A stretch of DNA of 64,000 nucleotides from positions 62,001-126,000 of the forward strand of contig NZ_CANNFF010000001.1 of assembly GCF_947503855.1 (NCBI RefSeq), written 5' to 3'. The notes under the pieces were generated by a model. The model saw only the letters and a list, made by a program, of their open reading frames with translations, was not told the DNA's origin and ran no database searches. The position numbers and the translations under genes are program-made. This DNA is from an uncultured Polaribacter sp. GTDB lineage: Bacteria > Bacteroidota > Bacteroidia > Flavobacteriales > Flavobacteriaceae. Shown in pieces: positions 44,668 through 53,580 of this stretch (the first letter of the stretch is position 1; every line of letters starts with the position of its first letter).

Positions 44668-45339
44668 CAAATAATAAATAAGACCAAATTTTAAAATCTT
44701 GGTATTTATAGCTTCTGTGTTGATAGTTGCATCTTTAAAAATTGGTGATAAACCATAAAAAAGGTGCACATTAAACTCATCATAACCTGCAGAAAACGTT
44801 AAGCCATATTGCAAATTATTATAGGCATTTAAATTCTTATACTTAAAATTTTGTTGATTGGCATCCGTATACGAAAAAGTATTCTGTAGATTATATATAA
44901 ACTTTACCCCTGTGTAAACTCTCCAAAAATTATATTTTTTTGCATTAGAAGTTCTCCATCTAAACTCTAAAGGAAATTCTAAATTGTAAGTTTTAAATAT
45001 ATTATTATTAATCGTATTATCGCTACTAAAGATTGTAGATGTATTTACTTCATCAACTTTTAGTTTGTGATTAAAATAATCGTAACCAAAACCAACACCA
45101 GCAGCAAAAGAAACGCTACCTTGTTTGTTTAGAATGATATCTTTAAGGAACCCAGCAGATAATGCATAAGAGAAATTACTTTTGCTTATAAGTGAAGGTT
45201 GCTCATTTAGTTGGCTATATGATATAGAAATATATAATTGATCTTCTGCGTATCTATCTCCCAATTGCAAAGTGTCTTTTTGAGCAAAAGAATTGACTAC
45301 TGTGAATAGTAAACATAAAAAAGCAGCTTTGATTTTCAT
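44662..45339 (-). CDS. Outer membrane beta-barrel protein, function unknown
   Basis: 225 residues with a signal peptide (to 'TVVNSFAQ', about residue 20) and amphipathic strands ('SYALSAGFLKDIILNKQGSV', 'AAGVGFGYDYFNHKL', 'YGLTFSAGYDEFNVHLFYGL'). It looks like the PorT-type barrels of Bacteroidota, but no functional assignment is made. It lies downstream of the ExbB/ExbD cluster on the same strand, separated from it by a terminator. Confidence 0.75.
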   Translation of the reverse strand: MKIKAAFLCLLFTVVNSFAQKDTLQLGDRYAEDQLYISISYSQLNEQPSLISKSNFSYALSAGFLKDIILNKQGSVSFAAGVGFGYDYFNHKLKVDEVNTSTIFSSDNTINNNIFKTYNLEFPLEFRWRTSNAKKYNFWRVYTGVKFIYNLQNTFSYTDANQQNFKYKNLNAYNNLQYGLTFSAGYDEFNVHLFYGLSPIFKDATINTEAINTKILKFGLIYYLL

Positions 45340-45407
45340 AATAAGTGTAACGTAGTATAAAGATACAATATTTCAAAAATATGTTATAATTAAAATTAAA
45401 AGCAAAA

Positions 45408-45440
45408 AAAAGGGATAATTCTAAGAATTATCCCTTTTTT
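45408..45440 (-). terminator. Terminator of the ExbB/ExbD cluster
   Basis: A 13-bp stem AAAGGGATAATTC / GAATTATCCCTTT with a TAA loop and A/T runs on both sides, 18 bp beyond the last exbD stop. Confidence 0.92.
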
Positions 45441-45457
45441 AAATACTGTATATAAAA

Positions 45458-45922
45458 TTAATTACCACCTCCTTTAGAAGCAGAATAACTAATTTTAAGT
45501 GCATTCACATCTCTTAACTTTAATCTAATATCTGTAATTGTACCTACATTAGATTCTTTATCAGCTTTAATAGAAGTTGTCATAAAAGGTATTTCAGCTT
45601 CAGAAACTTTTTCTCTAGAGTTCATAATAAAAGCAGGTACATCATCTGCAGATGCTATTTTATCATTTAATTGAATTTTATTATACCCTACACCATATTT
45701 AGAGTCTTTAGCTTTACTTACATAAATAGTAGTAACTAAGCTTTTGTGCTCTAACTTTTTAACTTCTGTTGCAGAAGGTAACCTAGGAGCTTCTAATTTT
45801 AAATCTGTTTCTCTCATGGTAGTAGTTACCATAAAGAAAAATAATAACATAAATACAATGTCTGGTAATGCCGCTGTATTTACTGCTGGCATTCCTTTTT
45901 TCTTCTTTCTAAACTTAGACAT
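45458..45922 (-). CDS. exbD: ExbD/TolR-family biopolymer transport protein (second copy)
   Basis: 154 residues with a short cytoplasmic basic start (MSKFRKKKKG), one membrane helix ('LPDIVFMLLFFFMVTTTM') carrying the essential Asp of the proton channel (D22 in 'AALPDIVFML'), and a periplasmic domain. It works with the ExbB-type protein encoded 1.1 kb upstream to energise TonB, or a related process such as gliding. It is the last of four genes. The other ExbD copy lies 17 bp upstream. Confidence 0.92.
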   Translation of the reverse strand: MSKFRKKKKGMPAVNTAALPDIVFMLLFFFMVTTTMRETDLKLEAPRLPSATEVKKLEHKSLVTTIYVSKAKDSKYGVGYNKIQLNDKIASADDVPAFIMNSREKVSEAEIPFMTTSIKADKESNVGTITDIRLKLRDVNALKISYSASKGGGN

Positions 45923-45939
45923 ATTATTATATTTTTAAA

Positions 45940-46566
45940 TTAATTAGCAGACGTTGGTTCAGCATCAGAAATAATTTGAGGATATGCTAATTTTATATCT
46001 TCAACTTTCTTCTTTAAAGACTCGTCAGTTCTTGCTTTCTTATATGCTTCTTCTAGCTCATCAAAAGATATGCCATAACGCTCCATTGCCAACCTATTAC
46101 GTAATTCTGTATAAGCTTTTAAAAGTTCATTTTGTACTTTTAAGTAGGTACCATAATCAGTACCTCTATCACTCTGTACAGAAATAATTGCTTTGTTGGG
46201 ATGATCGGAAGATGATTCACTCTTTTCTCCTTTACAATACGTACAAGGACCAGTTGCTATACCATTTTCTACTTTTCCTTCACCTCCACCATTATCTATA
46301 AAAGCTTTTGCAGCTTCTTTTAATTCTTTAATTTCCATACGAGCGTCTTCTACAAGAAGTTCGTTATTTCTATTAATATTTACTTCGAAGATGTTTTTCT
46401 CCTTAATAATTGGAGGTACATAATCTGGTGGTGGTTTTTCTGATAACTTTTTAGAAATACCAGAATCTACATTCATAGTGGTAGTTACTAAAAAGAAAAT
46501 TAATAGCAAGAAAGCAATATCTGCCATAGAACCTGCATTAATTTCTGGATTCTCTCTTCTTGCCAT
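45940..46566 (-). CDS. exbD: ExbD/TolR-family biopolymer transport protein (first copy, long periplasmic domain)
   Basis: 208 residues, longer than typical ExbD. A single helix contains the conserved Asp ('GSMADIAFLLLIFFLVTTTM'). The periplasmic part has an unusual loop with a C-x2-C pair ('ATGPCTYCKGEKSESSSDHP') and then the usual ExbD end ('VSDRGTDYGTY'-type sequence). The loop could form a disulfide. It pairs with the other ExbD, an arrangement of two divergent ExbD copies that is widespread in Flavobacteriaceae. It starts 4 bp after the preceding gene. Confidence 0.92.
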   Translation of the reverse strand: MARRENPEINAGSMADIAFLLLIFFLVTTTMNVDSGISKKLSEKPPPDYVPPIIKEKNIFEVNINRNNELLVEDARMEIKELKEAAKAFIDNGGGEGKVENGIATGPCTYCKGEKSESSSDHPNKAIISVQSDRGTDYGTYLKVQNELLKAYTELRNRLAMERYGISFDELEEAYKKARTDESLKKKVEDIKLAYPQIISDAEPTSAN

Positions 46567-46570
46567 AATT

Positions 46571-47032
46571 TTATGATTTTATTAATCCTTTAACTAAATC
46601 GTATACAAAAAATAGCGATGCTATTCCACCAAGTATAATACTGTATAGAATACCTGTACCAACCCATTTATTAGTTGTAGATCCTTCTTCTCCTCCTTCT
46701 AATACAACACCTTGTGTATCTAAAACTGCTTGAGTATCAGACATCACGTAAGCTATTATTAAAACAACAGCTAAAACACCAATGCCAAGTAAAGTTTTTT
46801 TAAGGTTTTGCGGATTTCTTATCAAACTCCATAGAGATAGTAATACTGCTATTACTACTGCTGCATAGAACAAGAAAGTAGAGAAATAAATTATTGGACT
46901 AATTACTTTATTTTGCAAGTCACCATCTTCTTTTAAAAGATCAGCATCCTCCATAAATATTCTTATGAAAAGAAATGCTCCTATAATGGCGATGACTGCA
47001 ATTAAAATATTTAAAATTTTATTGCTTTTCAT
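46571..47032 (-). CDS. Small membrane protein of the ExbB/ExbD cluster, function unknown
   Basis: 153 residues with four hydrophobic segments (about 8-26, 48-70, 80-95 and 125-150). The periplasmic loop near 105-120 is acidic and glycine-rich. I know no named family. Its place between the ExbB-type and ExbD genes, 9 bp after the former and 4 bp before the latter, suggests a role in the same complex. Confidence 0.75.
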   Translation of the reverse strand: MKSNKILNILIAVIAIIGAFLFIRIFMEDADLLKEDGDLQNKVISPIIYFSTFLFYAAVVIAVLLSLWSLIRNPQNLKKTLLGIGVLAVVLIIAYVMSDTQAVLDTQGVVLEGGEEGSTTNKWVGTGILYSIILGGIASLFFVYDLVKGLIKS

Positions 47033-47041
47033 CTTGTCTTA

Positions 47042-47764
47042 TTATTTTTTATATTTTACTAATAAATCTATTAATTGAATTGAAGCATCCTCCATATTGT
47101 TTACAATGCTATCGATTTTAGAAACGATATAGTTGTAAAAAATCTGTAAAATAATTGCAACAATTAAACCAAATACTGTAGTTAATAATGCGATTTTAAT
47201 ACCACCTGCTACTACTGCTGGAGAAATATCATTTGCAACCGCAATTCTATCAAAGGCATCAATCATACCAATTACAGTTCCCATGAAACCTAACATTGGT
47301 GCTAATGCAATAAATAATGATAACCAAGATACGTTTTTCTCTAAAAGACCCATTTGTACTCCTCCATAAGAAACTACTGCTTTTTCAGCTGCATCTACAC
47401 CTTCATCTACTCTATCTAAACCTTGATAAAAAATAGATGCTACAGGCCCTTTAGAATTTCTACAGATTTCTTTTGCAGCTTCTACACCACCAGAACTTAA
47501 AGCATCATCTACGTTTGCTACTAATTTCTTAGTATTTGTAGTTGCCATGTTTAAATAAATAATTCTTTCTATTGCTATGGCTAAACCTAATATTAAGGCT
47601 ACTAATACAATTCCCATAAATTGTGGGTCACCCTCAATAAAACGAAGTTTTAACTCTTGGTGGAAAGTTCTTGATTCTTCAGTTGCTTCTTGTGCGAAAG
47701 TTGATTGAATAGCTCCAAAAAACATTAATCCTGTTACAGATAGGACATTTACTACTTTTTTCAT
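47042..47764 (-). CDS. exbB: MotA/TolQ/ExbB-family proton channel protein
   Basis: 240 residues. A signal-like N-terminal segment ('GLMFFGAIQSTFAQ') is followed by three membrane helices: 'FMGIVLVALILGLAIAIERI', and two in the C-terminal half with 'LSLFIALAPMLGFMGTVIGM' and 'GIKIALLTTVFGLIVAIILQ', the conserved MotA_ExbB core. It forms the proton channel with the ExbD copies downstream and thereby powers TonB-dependent receptors, such as SusC in this window. It is the first gene of the four-gene cluster. The 207-bp upstream region contains A/T-rich sequence only. Confidence 0.93.
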   Translation of the reverse strand: MKKVVNVLSVTGLMFFGAIQSTFAQEATEESRTFHQELKLRFIEGDPQFMGIVLVALILGLAIAIERIIYLNMATTNTKKLVANVDDALSSGGVEAAKEICRNSKGPVASIFYQGLDRVDEGVDAAEKAVVSYGGVQMGLLEKNVSWLSLFIALAPMLGFMGTVIGMIDAFDRIAVANDISPAVVAGGIKIALLTTVFGLIVAIILQIFYNYIVSKIDSIVNNMEDASIQLIDLLVKYKK

Positions 47765-47971
47765 CTTTGTTATAATTAATTTTTAATAGTTAACGGGTTA
47801 AATATATAAATTTTCATTTCAAATTAAATAAAAATATATCAATTTAATTTTAATTTTTTTTCTTTGAAATGGAGTGGCAAGTAACAAAAAAAATGTTGTC
47901 CCTCAAAAAAATTTAATCTATTTTATGTAAAAATAATGTTTTTTTTTCTAGATGTATAATTTTAATAAAAA

Positions 47972-49009
47972 CTATTTTTTAGTAATTTCTCCTCTTAATG
48001 ATTTTTGAAAGTGGTATTTAAACATTTCTAAAGATAAATCTTCATTTAACAAGTACATTAATTTTGCAACCGCAGATTCTGTTGTTATATCTAAACCACT
48101 AATTACACCTATTTTTTTTAATTTTACACTAGTATCATAATGACCTAAAATTACACTGCCTCCAGAACATTGGGTTACGTTTACAACTTTAATTTCTTTT
48201 GCTATGGCTTTTTTAAGTAAGTCGATAAACCAGGTTTCATTAGGTGCATTACCAGAACCATAACTCTCTAAAATAACCCCTTTTAAATTTTGTATGCTTA
48301 AAATTGCCTCTACAGTTGCTTTTGTAATTCCAGGAAATAATTTTAAAATTACCACATCTGATATCAAATTTTTTCTAACAATTAGAGGTTTGTCTTTTTC
48401 TGTTGGTTTGAATAATAACGCTTCATTAAACTTTAAATGCACCCCGCTTTCTGCTAGTGCAGGGTAATTCATCGATGCAAAAGCTTCAAAGTGTTCTGCA
48501 CTAATTTTTGTTGTTCTATTAGCTCTATATAATTTATACTCAAAATATAAACATACTTCTTTAATTAAAGGTTGATGTTGTTTTCTAACAGAGGCAATTG
48601 CTATAGAGGTAATTAAATTCTCTTTTGCGTCTGTTCTTATATCTCCAATGGGTAATTGAGAACCGGTAAAAATGATAGGTTTTTGTAAGTTTTCTAACAT
48701 AAAACTTACCGCAGAAGATATATAAGACATGGTATCTGAACCTGTAAGGATAACAAAACCATCAAACTTTGTGTAATTAGACTCTATTATCTCTACAATA
48801 TCAATATAATATTGTGTATTCATATTAGAAGAATCTATAGGTTCTTTAAAAGAAATACTCTTTATATTACAGTTTAATTGCTGTAATTCTGGTATATTTT
48901 GTACAATCTCACTAAAATCAAAAGCTTTTAAAGCATTTGTTTTATAGTCTTTAACCATACCAATGGTACCTCCTGTATATATGATGAGTATGTTGGGCTT
49001 GTTTGTCAT
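47972..49009 (-). CDS. ansA: Type I (cytoplasmic) L-asparaginase
   Basis: 345 residues without a signal peptide. The first catalytic block is 'ILIIYTGGTIGMV' (T12, T15) and the second 'FVILTGSDTMSYISSAVSFM' supplies the conserved Gly-Ser-Asp-Thr. 'PIIFTGSQLPIGDIRTDAKEN' and 'GVILESYGSGNAPN' complete the family pattern. It hydrolyses asparagine to aspartate and ammonia. It stands alone, divergent from the metallopeptidase gene and not linked to the ExbB/ExbD cluster except by strand. Confidence 0.95.
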   Translation of the reverse strand: MTNKPNILIIYTGGTIGMVKDYKTNALKAFDFSEIVQNIPELQQLNCNIKSISFKEPIDSSNMNTQYYIDIVEIIESNYTKFDGFVILTGSDTMSYISSAVSFMLENLQKPIIFTGSQLPIGDIRTDAKENLITSIAIASVRKQHQPLIKEVCLYFEYKLYRANRTTKISAEHFEAFASMNYPALAESGVHLKFNEALLFKPTEKDKPLIVRKNLISDVVILKLFPGITKATVEAILSIQNLKGVILESYGSGNAPNETWFIDLLKKAIAKEIKVVNVTQCSGGSVILGHYDTSVKLKKIGVISGLDITTESAVAKLMYLLNEDLSLEMFKYHFQKSLRGEITKK

Positions 49010-49156
49010 TTTGTCATTAAATTCTAAATATTCTATTAAATTTTAATGTTTCAGCAGAAAAAACATCAAAAAAAAGCATTTATAAATAAAATGGAATACT
49101 TTATGTTGTAAATTTATCAAACAAAAAACGAAATACAATTTAAAAATTTATAAATT

Positions 49157-49855
49157 ATGATAGGTTTCTATATTTTAATTGGTGTTATCTCTTTAATGAG
49201 CATGCTGGTTAGCAATCAACTTAAAAGTAAATTTAAAAAATACTCTCAAACTCAGTTAAGAAACGGAATGTCTGGTGCAGAAATTGCTCAAAAAATGTTG
49301 GCAGACAATGGTATTTTTGATGTAAAAGTAATTTCTACTCCTGGTAAATTAACAGACCACTACAACCCAAAAGACAAAACTGTAAATTTAAGTGAAGCTG
49401 TTTACAACCAAAGAAATGCAGCAGCAGCTGCTGTGGCTGCGCACGAAGTTGGGCATGCTGTTCAACATGCAAAAGCCTATAGTTATTTAAGTATGCGTTC
49501 TCAATTAGTACCTATTGTAAGTGTTACTTCTAAATTTTCTCAATGGTTAGTAATTGGTGGATTAATTTTAGGTGCTGCTTCTGGCGCTACTAGCATTGGT
49601 TTTTATATAGCTATTGCTGGTTTGGTTTGTATGGGTTTTGCAACATTATTTAGTTTTATAACCTTGCCTGTAGAATATGACGCAAGTAACAGGGCTTTGG
49701 CTTGGTTAAAAAACAAAAACATGGTATCTAAAGAAGAATATGCTAGTTCTAAAGATGCTCTTAAATGGGCCGCAAGAACCTACTTGGTAGCTGCTTTAGG
49801 TTCTTTAGCAATGCTTTTATATTGGGGATTGCAAATTTTAAGTGGTAGAGATTAA
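49157..49855 (+). CDS. Membrane zinc metallopeptidase (YugP-like, Zn_peptidase_2)
   Basis: 232 residues. An N-terminal helix (1-20), then 'AAAVAAHEVGHAVQHAKAYS' with the HExxH zinc site at residues 96-100, two or three further helices (about 118-165 and 205-228), and 'LPVEYDASNRALAWL', the downstream block that holds the third zinc ligand (Glu). This is the YugP family of neutral zinc proteases, with no characterised substrate known to me. It is a single gene. Confidence 0.9.
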   Translation: MIGFYILIGVISLMSMLVSNQLKSKFKKYSQTQLRNGMSGAEIAQKMLADNGIFDVKVISTPGKLTDHYNPKDKTVNLSEAVYNQRNAAAAAVAAHEVGHAVQHAKAYSYLSMRSQLVPIVSVTSKFSQWLVIGGLILGAASGATSIGFYIAIAGLVCMGFATLFSFITLPVEYDASNRALAWLKNKNMVSKEEYASSKDALKWAARTYLVAALGSLAMLLYWGLQILSGRD

Positions 49856-49977
49856 TATTTTTTAGATTAGTAAATAATAAATTTTTAGTGTACAAAATAC
49901 TGCAATTTTAATTGGAGTATTTTCTCTTTTTAAAAAGGTGATACATTTTGTACCTTTACCGATATAATGATTACTAA

Positions 49978-50340
49978 TTGGATTTAAACGTACTAAATAC
50001 ATCATTACAAAGTTGCTGTTACCAACCATTAACGGGTTATTTTAGAGATGGATTTTGTAAAACAACCGCAGATGATTATGGTACACACACTGTTTGTGCT
50101 ATAGTTACTAAAGAGTTTTTAGAGTATTCTGCCTCCAGAGGAAATAACCTAATGACCCCAATGCCGCATTGGAATTTTCCAGGACTACAACCTGGAGACA
50201 AATGGTGTTTATGTATTTCTAGATGGTTAGAAGCAGAAAAAGCAGGCAAAGCTCCTTTTATAATTTTAGAAGCAACACACAAAAAATCTTTACAATATAC
50301 TTCTTTAGAAATGCTAAAAAAATATGCTTTTAAAGAATAA
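49978..50340 (+). CDS. DUF2237-family protein
   Basis: 120 residues from a TTG start. There is no upstream ATG in frame and the product begins at the conserved N-terminus (LDLNVLNTSLQSCCYQPLTG). The family pattern is clear: 'GYFRDGFC', 'DYGTHTVCAIVT', 'FLEYSASRGNNLMTP' and 'LQPGDKWCLCISRWLEA'. Its several conserved cysteines and aspartate suggest a metal or redox site, but the function is unknown. A -10-like TACCTTTA lies at 49951-49958. It is followed after 4 bp by a small membrane protein. Confidence 0.85.
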   Translation: MDLNVLNTSLQSCCYQPLTGYFRDGFCKTTADDYGTHTVCAIVTKEFLEYSASRGNNLMTPMPHWNFPGLQPGDKWCLCISRWLEAEKAGKAPFIILEATHKKSLQYTSLEMLKKYAFKE

Positions 50341-50344
50341 TTAA

Positions 50345-50767
50345 ATGGAAAACTATTGGGATAAAATAGAATTAATAGCTCTTTTAATAGATGCTGGTTT
50401 GGTTATTTTAATTTGGATGGTGCAATTAATAGTGTATCCTAGTTTTTTATTTTTTAACAAAGACAACTTATTTTTATGGCATAAAAAATACACCCATAGC
50501 ATTGCAATTATTGTTATTCCTTTAATGACAAGTCAGTTAGCATTTGCTTTTTTAGCTTTATTTTACAAATCACTATCTTTTAGTTTACCGTATTTTAGTA
50601 TCGTTTTATTTTTGTGGATTTTTACTTTTTGGGGCTTTGCTCCGCTACATTTTAAAATTTCAGAAGAAAAAATAACACAAAACACTTTACAACTTCTTGT
50701 GAATAGAAATTGGCTACGTACCTTATTATGGTCTCTTTTATTCATTTTTCATCTTTTCTTTTTTTAA
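50345..50767 (+). CDS. Small four-helix membrane protein, function unknown
   Basis: 140 residues with four hydrophobic helices (about 10-35, 50-72, 78-98 and 120-140). Features such as 'WMVQLIVYPSF', 'WHKKYTHSI' and 'NRNWLRTLLWSLLF' recall DUF1772-like proteins, but this is not a firm match. It starts 4 bp after the DUF2237 gene and is probably co-transcribed with it. Confidence 0.7.
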   Translation: MENYWDKIELIALLIDAGLVILIWMVQLIVYPSFLFFNKDNLFLWHKKYTHSIAIIVIPLMTSQLAFAFLALFYKSLSFSLPYFSIVLFLWIFTFWGFAPLHFKISEEKITQNTLQLLVNRNWLRTLLWSLLFIFHLFFF

Positions 50768-50847
50768 TAAAAACTTCAGTTTTAATTCTTTTCAGTAAAC
50801 CTTTTTAGGTTTTTAAGCGTCTGTACTTTGTAAGAAAAAAAAGTTTA

Positions 50848-50876
50848 TTCGTCGGTAAAATATCCCAGTTCGTCAG
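50848..50876 (+). promoter_or_regulatory. Candidate LytTR-type operator
   Basis: Two direct repeats, TTCGTCGG (50848-50855) and TTCGTCAG (50869-50876), lie 21 bp apart, two DNA turns, the spacing bound by LytTR-domain response regulators. They are 65 bp upstream of the outer membrane receptor gene. No LytTR gene is in the window. Confidence 0.5.
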
Positions 50877-50941
50877 ATTTTAATTTTTTTCTTGTAACAA
50901 ACAAGGCACTTTTACAGTGTATTATTAAAACATCAACCAAA

Positions 50942-53317
50942 ATGAAATTTTTAACAACATTACTATTGATCTTTTTTATTAACGTTTTAACAATAAATGC
51001 ACAGCATACTATTTCTGGTAAAATAATAGATACAGAAAATAATCCTTTAACTTTTGCAAATGTTGTTTTGTATAAAATTGGTAGTAAAGCAACCCCAAAA
51101 GGAACTGTTTCTACTGATACTGGTTTTTACGAAATTAAAAACCTTGCTTCAGGAAAGTATCAACTAGAAATTTCTATGTTGGGTTTCGAAACTCAAAAAG
51201 TAAAAGAGTTTGATTTAAGTAGCAATAAAACCTTCAACTTTACTTTAAAAGAAGAAAGCCAGACGCTTAATGAAGTAGTAATTAAAAGTAAAAGACCCGT
51301 AATTAAACAAACTGCAGAAAAACTAATTGTAGATTTAGAAAAATCGGAAATGATTAACACCAATCTGCAAGATGTAATGCGAAAAATACCAGGTGTTTTA
51401 GTAACTAATAATGGCATTTCAATTGCTGGTAATAGTGGTGTAAGAATCCTTATAAATGGTAAAACTACAGAATATATGGATGTTGAAACGCTTTTAAGAG
51501 ATTTTCCTGCAGATAATATTTCTAAAATAGAAGTAGTAGAACAACCTGGTGCAGAATATGAAGCTTCTGGTGCAGGTGCTATCATCAACATTATATTAAA
51601 GAAAAATGTGCGTTTAGGTACACATGGCGCTGTAAACTCTTGGATTGGTGAGGACCAAGGTTTTGAGTGGGGATCTGGTTTTTCTATTGCCAGTTATAAA
51701 AACAAATTAAATTGGCAAACAAGCGTAAATTACTCGCAACCAACTTGGAGAGACGATTTATTTTTAATGAGAACAGTAGGAAGAGAAACTTACAATCAAG
51801 CTACAAGAGAACCTTACGATCCAGATAATTTTAGCATTGCTGGTAGTTTAGATTATTACATAGCAAAAAACCATTCTATAGGTATTGGAGGTAGATTAAA
51901 CACCAGAAAATCTACAAGAACTTCAAAAAGCGAAACCATTATTTCTGATGTAAATACTACAAATACATTGTTTTCTGAAAACTATTTTAATAGAGATCGA
52001 GAAACTTTTAATATCAACCCATATTACGAATACAAAACAGAAAAAGATAAATTAGTTTTAGATTTTAATTATGTTGATTTTACTAATGATAACACAAATA
52101 CATTATATGATGTTGCTGGAAGTACAATTTCTTTTGTAGACAGAAGATATATACAAGATGGAACTTATAATATAAAAACATATAGGGCAGATTATACAAA
52201 AACCATTTCAGACAATTTAAAAATAAGCGCAGGTTCTAGGTTTGCAGATGTAAAAACAGACAACGACTTACAAACTTTTGAAGAAAACAACTCTGGGAAT
52301 TTTGACAAAGTTAACGAAGCAAGTAGTCGCTTTGTAATAGATGAGACCATATTGGCTTTTTATGGAAAAATAAATGCAAAAATGGGAAAATGGTCTTTTT
52401 CTAGTGGTTTGCGTTACGAAGATAGTAACACAGATGGAACTTCAACCTTTTTAGAGAACGGAGTTTTAAAAACTGTAGTTCAGAAAAGACCCATTAAAAA
52501 ACTATTTCCAAGCGCTTCTTTAAGTAGAGAATTAACAGAGGTTTTAGGCGCAAGTATTTCTTATAGTTACAGAATACAAAGACCTTCTTACAACAGTTTA
52601 AACTCTTTTCAACAATTTTTAGACCCGTTTTCTGCAGGTGAAGGAAATCCCAATTTAACACCTTCTTACACAAATAATTATCAATTTAATTTAACCTACG
52701 AAGGACAACCTTTTTTTACAGTAGGTTATAGCAAAACAGACGATGTTATTTTTCAATTGATAAAACAAGATAATTCTACAGCACAAATACGACAGCAAGA
52801 AGTAAATGTAGAAAATAATGCTAATTGGAACTTTAGACTATTTGCACCCGTAAATTTTGTAAAAGGATTGGAAGGTTACACTGGTATTATTGTTACCAAT
52901 ACCGATTTTAAGTCTTCTACATATAATGTAGATTTAAATAAATGGAACTTAATTTGGTTTTTACAAGCAAGTTATCAATTGCCTTGGGATGTGAATTTTG
53001 AAGTAAGTGGAAATTATGGTACAGGTGCTTTAGAAGGACAAATTGAGGTAGATTGGTTAACAGAATTAGATTTTTCTTTTGGAAAAAAGTTTTTAGATGA
53101 TAAGTTAAAAGTAAATTTAGGTTTTAATAAAATGCTTAACAGAGGTTTTGTAGGTAATATAGATTATGGTAATGGTATTGCTGCAGTAGAAAGTAATGGC
53201 TCTAGACAAAATATTCAATTAAGAATGGTGTATAGTTTTGGTTCTAAGTTTGGTAAGAAAAAATCTAAACGTAATAGGAATAGAGATGAAGAAAACAGAA
53301 TTAATGACAGTAATTAA
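50942..53317 (+). CDS. Outer membrane receptor with CarboxypepD_reg-like domain
   Basis: 791 residues. A signal peptide (to 'LTINAQ'), then a CarboxypepD_reg-like domain (about 22-105: 'HTISGKIIDTENNPLTFANV' and 'ISMLGFE'), a plug domain (about 115-225, 'MRKIPGVLVTNNGISIAGNS' and 'IEVVEQPGAEYEASGAGAII'), and a beta barrel with a basic C-terminal tail (SKRNRNRDEEN). It belongs to the 'outer membrane beta-barrel family' group of TonB receptor relatives, distinct from SusC and without a partner SusD. The ligand is unknown. The two direct repeats upstream suggest control by a LytTR regulator. Confidence 0.88.
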   Translation: MKFLTTLLLIFFINVLTINAQHTISGKIIDTENNPLTFANVVLYKIGSKATPKGTVSTDTGFYEIKNLASGKYQLEISMLGFETQKVKEFDLSSNKTFNFTLKEESQTLNEVVIKSKRPVIKQTAEKLIVDLEKSEMINTNLQDVMRKIPGVLVTNNGISIAGNSGVRILINGKTTEYMDVETLLRDFPADNISKIEVVEQPGAEYEASGAGAIINIILKKNVRLGTHGAVNSWIGEDQGFEWGSGFSIASYKNKLNWQTSVNYSQPTWRDDLFLMRTVGRETYNQATREPYDPDNFSIAGSLDYYIAKNHSIGIGGRLNTRKSTRTSKSETIISDVNTTNTLFSENYFNRDRETFNINPYYEYKTEKDKLVLDFNYVDFTNDNTNTLYDVAGSTISFVDRRYIQDGTYNIKTYRADYTKTISDNLKISAGSRFADVKTDNDLQTFEENNSGNFDKVNEASSRFVIDETILAFYGKINAKMGKWSFSSGLRYEDSNTDGTSTFLENGVLKTVVQKRPIKKLFPSASLSRELTEVLGASISYSYRIQRPSYNSLNSFQQFLDPFSAGEGNPNLTPSYTNNYQFNLTYEGQPFFTVGYSKTDDVIFQLIKQDNSTAQIRQQEVNVENNANWNFRLFAPVNFVKGLEGYTGIIVTNTDFKSSTYNVDLNKWNLIWFLQASYQLPWDVNFEVSGNYGTGALEGQIEVDWLTELDFSFGKKFLDDKLKVNLGFNKMLNRGFVGNIDYGNGIAAVESNGSRQNIQLRMVYSFGSKFGKKKSKRNRNRDEENRINDSN

Positions 53318-53507
53318 TATATTTGTTTAATGAACATGAAATTTTAGAAAATGGCTAGAGGGTTAGTTTTTTTTATAAAAAACACTTATGTTTCTAAAAA
53401 AATTGAGCTAACAAACAAATTTAGCCCTGATTGAAATGGCATCCTTTTTATGCTGAACTCGTTTCTGTATAAAAAGATATAATGGAAAGCAGGAAATAGC
53501 TTCAAAA

Positions 53508-53537
53508 AAAACCTTCTTGATTGCTCAAAAAGGTTTT
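53508..53537. terminator. Hairpin between the receptor and lepA
   Basis: A stem AAAACCTT / AAGGTTTT lies between the convergent genes, with A and T runs. The rest of the 263-bp intergenic region shows nothing I can recognise. Confidence 0.65.
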
Positions 53538-53580
53538 AAATTATATATTTTATCTTAATTCTAAAATCTTGATTATTTTT

